Under the pieces are notes generated by a model. The model was not told the origin of the DNA. It ran no database searches and worked only from the letters and a program-made list of their open reading frames with translations. A program made the translations under genes and the position numbers. This document shows, piece by piece, positions 18,601-23,053 of a stretch of DNA of 64,000 nucleotides. The stretch is from an uncultured Croceitalea sp. GTDB lineage: Bacteria; Bacteroidota; Bacteroidia; Flavobacteriales; Flavobacteriaceae. Positions within the stretch are counted from its first letter, which is position 1. The number at the start of each line of letters is the position of its first letter. Location of the stretch: the NCBI GenBank assembly GCA_947499565.1, contig CANMOV010000001.1:1178001-1242000 (forward strand), in the 5' to 3' direction.

Positions 18601-19587
18601 GCCATCACCATCAGAATCAGCATTAGGATCAACCCCTCCAGGTGTTTCTTCGATATCTAAAATACCATCGTTGTCATCATCTTCATCATTGACATCTGGA
18701 ACACCGTCACCATCAATATCTGATGAGGCATAAATGGCTGCTGTAAATTGGTCATCGTCACTAGCTATAGTATCTCCATCAACTCCGGCGACATCTGAAG
18801 CCGAGCCACCTAGCGCAGAAGATGGTGAACTTGCGGTAGCCACGGCCAGTCTAAAATTTTGTGTTGTGGTAATGCCTATATCTGAAAGTGGCACATACCA
18901 ATCAATAAAAATGGGATCGTCACCAGCACAACCGGGATTTGTGTTCAGCGCATCGGAGCGCTGACTATTGTTTGCCGGGTCATAGGTGCCAATATTCGTT
19001 CCGCTCGTAGTGCCATCTACATTTTCGACCAAAACATCATTATTATTGCCACTACCATAGATGACCTCAATTTCAAAACCAGGATTTCCCGCTACGCTAT
19101 TGGGGTCTGAGGGGCCAAAAGCAAAATCGGTGTCAAATAAAAAACTATACCCAAAGGCACCATTGGCTTGTCGGGCTATTCGCAATCTAAATAGCATTAA
19201 TTCATCCCCATTATCAGGAATACCATCAGGGTCGGAAATATAATAATACCCTCCGGCAGAACCGGTGGCGGAATCTCCCATAATATCCGATGGCCCACAT
19301 GAAGCACCTGTCTGTTGGTCAGAATTTGGCTCTGGAGTCAGCTCGGGAACCGCAATAAATGGCAACTCAAATTCAGACAGCTCATGCCCGCCTGTAAATG
19401 CCGATCCAGATGCTGTAATCCAACCGTCTCCGTTTGGATCCATTGGATTGGTAGTTGGCGAGGCTGGAGAATATATTTGACCAGGTGTCTGTGCACTAAG
19501 TGATGGAATCGCTATAACACTAAAGAAAATAAGTAAGAATCTTAAACGACAAAGACTGCTCTGATTAGTCTTGGGGAACTTTTTCAT
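9697..19587 (-). CDS. Giant surface protein with thrombospondin type 3 calcium repeats and a type B type IX sorting domain
   Basis: A 3296-residue exported protein. It has a signal peptide (about 1-32, cleaved after SLSA) and an N-terminal domain of unknown fold (about 33-290, GQIYSPASPTTNP). A first block of calcium-binding DxDxDGxxD repeats follows (about 290-645), then a beta-propeller-like domain (about 647-895, VYRFNPFIQEYVQIGTLEG) that resembles DUF6923. Further calcium repeats are interrupted by three cadherin/Ig-like modules (near 1282-1372, 1826-1920 and 2316-2405; AVDDNTTADVGVPKTI). The protein ends in a type B gliding-associated C-terminal domain (about 3205-3296, EIYNRWGVKVFETKGYDNRG). 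It should be exported by the type IX system and held at the surface by its PorP/SprF partner. The acidic repeats imply a long calcium-stiffened stalk. The ligand is unknown. Confidence 0.9.
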   Translation of the reverse strand: MKKFPKTNQSSLCRLRFLLIFFSVIAIPSLSAQTPGQIYSPASPTTNPMDPNGDGWITASGSAFTGGHELSEFELPFIAVPELTPEPNSDQQTGASCGPSDIMGDSATGSAGGYYYISDPDGIPDNGDELMLFRLRIARQANGAFGYSFLFDTDFAFGPSDPNSVAGNPGFEIEVIYGSGNNNDVLVENVDGTTSGTNIGTYDPANNSQRSDALNTNPGCAGDDPIFIDWYVPLSDIGITTTQNFRLAVATASSPSSALGGSASDVAGVDGDTIASDDDQFTAAIYASSDIDGDGVPDVNDEDDDNDGILDIEETPGGVDPNADSDGDGVPDYQDTDFPGFVDSNSDGINDNFDTDLDGIEDHIDTDADGDGCADVLEAGFTESTTTPGELAGTGYDANNGRVTGNTDGYTGTNADVTDAATFTACAAPPADTDGDGIDDASDLDDDGDGLADADEYVDGNNAFGDEDGDGILNFEDTTDDGTGDGSTTDYTDANNDGIPDVYDFDGDGIPNHLDLDSDGDGIPDNIEAQSTAGYIPPNGDAAANGGLDSAYGSGIAAVNTDGTDNPDFLDLDSDNEGGNDTVEAGLVLNGDVGTNGLDSAVDNPADDYSDPNGAFDDTQLDNFPDSDGDVATGGNVDFRDNFTGSIDCGIINTLYQTRGNSGNSTAEVYRFNPFIQEYVQIGTLEGVTNASATNSAYNAASQLVYSFPTSGSSTLRVYDPSNFNFIGQINISGAAAGSTFSLFAFEDKVGYINGGNIVTFQVANITSYPATITATNQPITGTFSGAADFALLDGFVYGISRTNAGVIRLTKVNLTSGFSERFDLTEANATTNTDPITSNSFGAVWQDRDGNLYAFNNGNGDIYRITDVANATDGTDFTKVFIADDSGQNDGFGCEIQANPLDWDGDGVDNSIDLDDDNDGILDTAENNGLNPNADNDNDGVPASIDDDDNNAAIGNADGNVQPEFDADGDNIPNAYDLDSDNDGIPDNVEAQSTLGYIPPSGNVDFNGIDIAYGDGIDNTEVINSDGALINSDIVPDYLDTDSDNDGDSDTSEAFGGTTASGNDSDFDGIDDSFDNVPDGVSADGAAQNGTTPSALPDADGDVNGGGDVDYRDVKDADGDGVVDTDDLDDDNDGILDTEEHNGLDPFGDADGDGVPNFSDANDNGTTGDGSTTDYTDTNGDGIPDAYDFDLDGLPNHLDLESDGDGIYDVVESGAGLTDADNDGQVDGATGANGVPDEAEDGGVDGAGVSFVPVDTDTDGSPDFLDIDSDNDGNPDVTDPNRTNPVAQDDNTTADIGVPRTINVLVNDDFLVGSTITDLNTGNANGTVSIDQATGEITYTPVLADNNSTVTINYQVCNGSVCDTATLFVTVPACVDTDGDNICDADETPETINDPCEPRSNPNWQPQGTNDCDNDGLTDDEETTGVDDPGTPANPNGNTTDPTLTDTDGDGISDGQEALDGTDPNDDCSSIGGIPLATGDCDNDGLINDDEFIAGTDPNNPDTDGDGIFDGDEVNVDGTDPLDDCDSNRGTPLGTSDCDNDGLTNDEETTGVDDPATPADPNGEITNPDNADTDGDTITDGQEALDGTDPNNSCDSVGGTPLGTADCDGDGLTNDEEITGVDDPSTPADPNGNTSNPNLADTDGDGIPDGQEALDGTDPNNSCDSVGGTPLGSEDCDGDGLTNDEETTGVDDPSTPANPDGNNTDPNSADTDGDGISDGQEAFDNTDPNDSCSSLGGTPLGTADCDNDGLTNDEETTGVDDPSTPANPNGEITDLAVADTDGDGISDGQEALDGTDPNDDCDAIGGTPLPDSDCDGDGNPTSTDPNPDTATAVDDNTTADVGIAKTIDILFNDDFLAGSTITDLGTGTASGTIVINQATGELTYTATAAEDNNTVTVNYEVCNGTVCATATVFITIPACADADGDNICDVDDPAPNDPCVPMSNPDWQPVGTSDCDGDGLTYDEETTGIDDPSTPANPSGNITDPMLADTDGDGISDGQEALDGTNPNNDCDSIGGTPQGTSDCDNDGLTNDEETTGVDDPSTPANPNGNTTDPNLTDTDGDGISDGQEALDGTDPNDSCDSVGGMPLGTSDCDGDGLTNNEEITGVDDPSTPANPNGISTNPNIADTDGDGISDGQEALDGTDPNNSCDSVGGTPLGTADCDGDGLTNDEETTGVDDPSTPANPNGNTTDPNVVDTDGDGISDGQEALDGTDPNNDCDAFGGTPLGTSDCDNDGLTNDEETTGVDDVSTPANPNGNTTNPSNADTDGDGISDGQEALDGTNPNDDCDSVGGTPLATSDCDGDGNPNGTDPNPGVGTAVDDNTTADVGVPKTINILINDDFLAGSTITDLGTGTAAGTISIDQATGELTYTAIAAEDDSTVTVIYEVCNGTVCDTATVFISIPTCVDTDGDNICDVDDPAPADPCIPRSDPNWQPVGTSDCDNDGLTYAEETTGVDDPSTPADPNGNLTDPDNIDSDGDGISDGQEALDGTDPNDSCSSLGGTPLGTADCDNDGLTNDEETILGTDPENPDTDGDGINDGQEANVDGSDPLDDCNSNGGTPLGTSDCDNDGLTNADETTAGTDPNNPDSDGDGINDGQEVNVDGTDPLDDCDSVGGTPLGASDCDNDGLTNDQESALGTNPDIADTDGDGIDDGQEVLTDNTDPNDSCDSIGGTPTGASDCDNDGLTNDEETNAGTDPNNPDSDGDGLTDGEEVNNVDDPSTGESPNGTSDPLNPCDPNNSDALCDTDGDGLTDGEEIAIGTDPNNPDSDGDGLTDGEEVNNVDDPGTGESPNGNSDPLNPCDPDNSDALCDTDGDGLTDGEEIAIGTDPNNPDSDGDGLTDGEEVNNVDDPSTGESPNGTSDPSNPCDPDNTDALCDTDGDGLTDGEEIAIGTDPNNPDSDGDGLTDGEEVNNVDDPSTGESPNGTSDPLNACDPDNSNALCDSDGDGLTDGEEALLGTDPNNPDSDGDGLTDGEEVNNVDDPGTGESPNGNSDPLNPCDPDNSDALCDADGDGLTNGEEAVLGTDSNNPDTDGDGLTDGEEVNNVDDPSTGESPNGTSDPLNACDPNSLNSACDSDGDGLTDAEEATLGTDPNNPDSDGDGINDGQEVIDNTNPLDDCDSSGGTPLGTSDCDEDGLTNDEEDVNGNGSVDEGETDPNNPDSDGDGINDGQEVADGTNPLDSCDSIGGTPPQGAACDIDIENDLVDSNLNQGAFIIRNIENFPDNTVEIYNRWGVKVFETKGYDNRGNVFTGISNGRATIQENDQLPVGVYYYLIKYLVNDEGKSRAGYLYINR
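10330..11480 (-). repeat. Tandem ~198-bp coding repeats (six copies)
   Basis: Six consecutive near-identical units of about 198 bases encode 66-residue modules containing EEVNNVDDPSTGESPNG. The shared DNA string for that motif recurs near 10431, 10627, 10827, 11026, 11221 and 11421. Each module adds two calcium-binding DxDGDG loops and a C-x8-C cysteine pair. The nucleotide similarity is high enough that copy number could change by recombination and that short-read assembly may miscount it. Confidence 0.9.
12000..15400 (-). repeat. Interspersed ~207-bp coding repeats (eleven copies)
   Basis: Eleven copies of a 69-residue module (TNDEETTGVDDPSTPANPNG, then DTDGDGISDGQEALDGTDPN) lie in three groups separated by the cadherin-like modules. 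Each carries a C-x12-C cysteine pair bridging to the next calcium loop. They are less uniform at the DNA level than the 198-bp class further along the gene, which suggests an older expansion. Confidence 0.85.
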
Positions 19588-20001
19588 AATACCAAAATGG
19601 TTTGTTAGTTATTCTACCGATGAATACCTACGAAGTAGATAACCCAAAGGTTTATTTTTTCAAAAACAAAATATATTCTTTGTTGTCAACTCAGATAAAA
19701 CAGTGGCAATAACAGTATTACCATTGGTTTAACAATTAGAAACAACAATGAAAATAAGGTCACACGTGCCTCAAACTTTATTTATTTGGAAAGATTAGTT
19801 AATGGTTATATAAAAGTAAGTTTTTTTTTACTTTTTTAACAAAAAAATATGACCTAATAAATATCTTCAACAAAAATTGGTGCTACAGTTTTTAAAACTG
19901 ATATCGAGTGTAAAATGAAAAGAAGTAAATCATCTATGCATAGTATTGTCCTGCAAGCCCCATATCTTACCAAACTTCATCCTATCTTTTTGCGAGGTAG
20001 A
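19588..20001. other. AT-rich intergenic region upstream of the giant adhesin gene
   Basis: These 414 bases contain no credible gene. They must hold the promoter of the giant adhesin on the minus strand, but no clear TAnnTTTG element was found. Near the mobilization gene, 19958-19974 carries, on the minus strand, TTTGGTAAGATATGGGG. This matches 20859-20875 on the plus strand in 16 of 17 positions, so the two copies form an inverted pair around the mobilization gene. Confidence 0.5.
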
Positions 20002-20562
20002 TTATAGTTTTTTGTTTAGTGTTTCTTTTAAACTTTCCAAATCACTTTGTTCAATATCCAATTTAAAATATGCTTTACCAAATCTTGGTTTTTCCAATTT
20101 TGCCTTATTAAGTAGTTTCAATACTTTGTTTCGCTCCTTTTTCCAATTCTCTTTGAGCATATAGTTGTCATATTGGGTAATCCTATCTTTTTTTAAGGAC
20201 TGTTCAAACATTCTTTTTTCAAACTCTAAACTTTCCTTTCTGTCCCTTTCTTCGTTCTCTGCATATTCAAAAAACTTCTTAAGCTTATCATGTGTCGGTC
20301 TTAATTGTTCCTTCTCCATTCTTCGTAGCAGTTCTTCTATATAATCAAAGCGTTTATTCAATCGATGCTCAAACCCCATATGGTTCATCAAGTATTTGTT
20401 CTTTGGAGAGATATTTGCTCCTTCAAAGAAGTCCATCATGAGTTCCAAGGTAAGGGTATGTGATTTGGAAATCTTCTTTGAAAATTCACGATATCTTCCA
20501 GCTGTTATCCGATTGATGCTTATTGCCGAGAAATCACTTTTTTTCTTCTTTTTTAATTCCAT
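20002..20562 (-). CDS. BfmA/BtgA-like mobilization protein
   Basis: A 186-residue basic, largely helical, soluble protein. Its N-terminus (ISINRITAGRYREFSKKI, then SHTLTLELMMDFFEG) matches my recollection of the BfmA/BtgA family, DNA-binding accessory proteins of Bacteroides mobilizable elements such as Tn5520, with a possible ribbon-helix-helix start. The rest is a charged coiled-coil-like region with many Lys and Glu. In such elements a relaxase gene normally follows. None is present here, so the module seems incomplete. The integrase gene lies 290 bases upstream on the same strand. The family assignment is from memory and is moderately secure. Confidence 0.6.
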   Translation of the reverse strand: MELKKKKKSDFSAISINRITAGRYREFSKKISKSHTLTLELMMDFFEGANISPKNKYLMNHMGFEHRLNKRFDYIEELLRRMEKEQLRPTHDKLKKFFEYAENEERDRKESLEFEKRMFEQSLKKDRITQYDNYMLKENWKKERNKVLKLLNKAKLEKPRFGKAYFKLDIEQSDLESLKETLNKKL

Positions 20563-20785
20563 TTACAGTAAATTTTTTCAACGTTTATAGGGTCTCACAG
20601 GTTTTTTACTGTGTTTTTGATGCAAAAAACAATCGCACTATATTTTCAATTCATTGAAAATCAATGATTTGAACAACGCAACATCGCTTTAGCGTGTTAC
20701 CCTCTTGCTTTACAAACCTTATCCGCTACGCTGCTAAAATTTGTAAACTTTGTTTAGTGCTTTTCATTGAAAAAGTAGGTCGCGC

Positions 20786-20841
20786 CCTATCCGATTTTTT
20801 CTTCACGCTTTTCTTTCCGAACACTAAAAAAGTCGGACAGG
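20786..20841. other. Long inverted repeat between integrase and mobilization genes (oriT or terminator candidate)
   Basis: CCTATCCGATTTTTT (20786-20800) and AAAAAGTCGGACAGG (20827-20841) are complementary in 13 of 15 positions with a 26-base loop. The repeat lies just beyond the integrase stop and upstream of the mobilization gene, where oriT sites of Bacteroides mobilizable elements tend to lie. It has no downstream T-tract on the minus strand, which argues against a simple terminator. The rest of 20563-20853 holds no gene. Confidence 0.35.
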
Positions 20842-20853
20842 AACCATGCGCTT

Positions 20854-22116
20854 TTAGTTTTGGTAAGATTTGGGGGCTGCGCTTCTTTCACTCTTGCTCT
20901 TACTCTTTAATTTCTCCATCAACTCCTGCATATCCTCCCCTACTTTCTTCTGTACCACTCTAGCATATATTTGAGTGGTGGACAGCTTTGTATGTCCTAA
21001 AAGTTTAGAAACTGTCTCTATAGGTACGCCATTGGACAATGTTACCGTTGTGGCGAATGTATGGCGTGCCACATGGAAGGTTATGTTCTTATGGATATCA
21101 CAGGCTTTGGCAATTTCCTTAAGATTCTTATTTGTCTTTTGGTTGCTTAACACTGGTAGTAATTCTCCTGTCAGTTGCATTTCTTCCTTGTACTTCTCCA
21201 GGATTTCCTTAGCTTTTGGCAGTAATGGAATTTTAACCGCTTCATTTGTTTTAGCTCTTTTGGTATAGATCCACTGATGGCCATCTATCCCTATCAAAAC
21301 TTGGTCGGGCTTCAATTCTTTGATATCAATGTATGAGAGTCCCGTATAACAACTGAACAAGAAGACATCCTTTACGGTTTCCAGACCTCGGGTCATAAAA
21401 GAGGTATCTTCCAATACCAGTAGTTCTCTTTCGGTGAGATAGTCCCGCTCGTTTCTAATAAATCTGAGCTTATAATTTCTAAATGGGTCTTTTTCCAACC
21501 ATTCCATTCTTAAGGAAAGATTGATAATCTTTCGCAATCGTTCCATGTGCTTCATTACCCCGTTATTGGTACAGGTCTTTCTTGTCGTCTTGGGCTTATA
21601 GGTTCTAATATAGTTTTCAAAGTTCACGATAAACTTATAGTTCAACTGTACCAAATAAATATCATTGGTCTTTAGTTTTTCCAATAAATACTCTTTTAAA
21701 TACTTCTCTGTCGAAAAGTAGTTTTTTAATGTTCCTGGTTTGAGCTCGTTGTTGATGTTCTTGTTGTGATAGGCCACAGCCTGCATCAAACCCATTCGTT
21801 CTTCGTCCTCACCGAAGTACCTTAGCTTGATTCCTTTGGCCGTGATAAGCTTCCTTTCCGAGTGCAATTGCTTATGGGCATTGAGGACTTCGGCATATAC
21901 GTCATCCAGATAACTGTTGAATAAAATCAAGTTTTCGTTGGTTTCTTTGGCCCTACATCTAAAAATGTCCCAATTGCACACCGCAATGTCACGTTTGATA
22001 CTGAATTCTGCGCGCTCTTTGTTGACCGTAATCCGAACATAGATGTCCAATCTTTCGGGGTTGCTTCTTTTTTTTCTAGTGAAGAAAATCACTCCTAATG
22101 TGCTGTCTGTACGCAT
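20854..22116 (-). CDS. Tyrosine recombinase (integrase) of the CTnDOT/NBU class
   Basis: A site-specific recombinase of about 420 residues from the Met at 22116 (MRTDSTLGVIFFTRKK), which matches the usual start of this family. An upstream in-frame ATG at 22152 would add 12 residues. An arm-binding domain comes first, a SAM-like core domain in the middle and the catalytic domain at the end. Catalytic residues include HVARHTFA (His and Arg), LLGHTKLSTTQIYARV (His and the nucleophilic Tyr). The first Arg of the classical set is replaced in FSCYTGLSYIDI, as in IntDOT of CTnDOT. It lies about 220 bases from the 3' end of tRNA-Pro, the usual arrangement for an element integrated at a tRNA. Confidence 0.9.
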   Translation of the reverse strand: MRTDSTLGVIFFTRKKRSNPERLDIYVRITVNKERAEFSIKRDIAVCNWDIFRCRAKETNENLILFNSYLDDVYAEVLNAHKQLHSERKLITAKGIKLRYFGEDEERMGLMQAVAYHNKNINNELKPGTLKNYFSTEKYLKEYLLEKLKTNDIYLVQLNYKFIVNFENYIRTYKPKTTRKTCTNNGVMKHMERLRKIINLSLRMEWLEKDPFRNYKLRFIRNERDYLTERELLVLEDTSFMTRGLETVKDVFLFSCYTGLSYIDIKELKPDQVLIGIDGHQWIYTKRAKTNEAVKIPLLPKAKEILEKYKEEMQLTGELLPVLSNQKTNKNLKEIAKACDIHKNITFHVARHTFATTVTLSNGVPIETVSKLLGHTKLSTTQIYARVVQKKVGEDMQELMEKLKSKSKSERSAAPKSYQN

Positions 22117-22263
22117 AACTTTAAGTCTTTTGGTTAAACAATTTTTGTTCAAAGACTACATCTAAATTGCTCTAAATGATACTTAAAGTTAGCACATATT
22201 GTATACAGTTTTGTACACCGAATTGCACACCTAAAAGGTGGTTTTAAACGATATCAAATGATT

Positions 22264-22306
22264 GCAGAAAAAATGAAAAACCCTGCTAATCAATAAATTA
22301 GCAGGG
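22264..22306 (-). terminator. Rho-independent terminator downstream of tRNA-Pro
   Basis: On the minus strand a perfect ten-base-pair stem (CCCTGCTAAT with ATTAGCAGGG, loop of six) is followed by TTTTTCATTTTTT. A second hairpin, CCGCC-AAAA-GGCGG type, lies between it and the tRNA at about 22317-22330. Together they should end the tRNA transcript before the integrase region. Confidence 0.85.
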
Positions 22307-22333
22307 TAATGAAGACCGCCAAAAGGCGGTTCG

Positions 22334-22408
22334 TCGGGATGACAGGATTTGAACCTGCGACCACACGGCCCCCAGCCGTGTACGCTAACCGGACTGCGCC
22401 ACATCCCG
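22334..22408 (-). tRNA. tRNA-Pro (anticodon GGG)
   Basis: A complete 75-base cloverleaf lies on the minus strand. The acceptor stem CGGGATG pairs with CATCCCG and is followed by discriminator A. The anticodon stem CACGG/CCGTG encloses the loop CTGGGGG, giving anticodon GGG. The T arm contains GGTTCAAATCC. The CCA end is not encoded. A small protein frame spanning this region is a shadow. Confidence 0.97.
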
Positions 22409-22521
22409 AAATTTAAAAACAATAAATTGGTTCTGTATAAAGACCCGTGGTTTTTTAACCTACTCAAACCTCACCGTGGTGCAGTTTATCCTGAGCGTAG
22501 TCGAAGGGCCACATCCCGAAA
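22398..22521. repeat. Duplicated tRNA-Pro 5' end and dispersed intergenic repeat
   Basis: GCCACATCCCGAAA occurs at 22398-22411 (covering the 5' end of tRNA-Pro) and again at 22508-22521. The second copy directly follows GTTTATCCTGAGCGTAGTC (22484-22502), a sequence I recall as a dispersed intergenic repeat in marine flavobacterial genomes. The duplication could be a scar of integration or of loss of a second tRNA copy. Confidence 0.5.
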
Positions 22522-22598
22522 AATTGAATGCAAAAATAGGAATTAAAAGTCAAAACTTTAATTCAAAAAAAAAGAAGAAAAGGACGTAGCTTAAAGCA

Positions 22599-22907
22599 TT
22601 AAGAACCAGATAGAAACTCTCTAATTTCTATATATAGCGCTTCCCTAGCTACTGCAGAATCATTTTTAGGATTAAATAAAAAATAGCTTAGCGCTTGTTT
22701 ATGACAGAACTCATCTAAATCTGTACCCTTCCAAAGTGAGTAGCTCAATAAAAGCGTATGATAATCAATTTGATATGGCTTTTTATCATTAGCTAAGCCA
22801 TTAAGAATTAGATTAAGGTTTATTAAAGAGTCTTCGCAGAGCTTATTATCCTCTTTAAAAAGAAATGAGGGTAATACTTTTGGTAGGTCATCTTTCATTA
22901 AATGCAA
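22599..22907 (-). CDS. Hypothetical protein, 102 residues
   Basis: I do not recognise this family. The protein is small, soluble and predicted mostly helical, with no signal peptide or membrane segment and a mixed-charge C-terminus (AREALYIEIREFLSGS). An alternative start is the Met at residue 4 (MKDDLPKVLPSF). It stands alone between tRNA-Pro and the SprB-like giant gene. A perfect 12-base palindrome, AATTGTACAATT, lies at 22920-22931 just upstream and could be an operator. A role in regulation or immunity is possible, but nothing visible supports one. Confidence 0.55.
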   Translation of the reverse strand: MHLMKDDLPKVLPSFLFKEDNKLCEDSLINLNLILNGLANDKKPYQIDYHTLLLSYSLWKGTDLDEFCHKQALSYFLFNPKNDSAVAREALYIEIREFLSGS

Positions 22908-23053
22908 TATTGTAAAAAGAATTGTACAATTTTATAAGCAATATCTTATAATTTATACTCAAAAATATATATTACAACCTTAAAATTTACATGAAATGTA
23001 AAAAATTATACAAAGGTATTTTTAAAAGCCTGTAGTGCACCTCAATAAAACTA

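Noticed and set aside
22231-22467. A 78-codon minus-strand frame
   Set aside because: It runs through tRNA-Pro(GGG) and its terminator hairpins, so it is not a gene.
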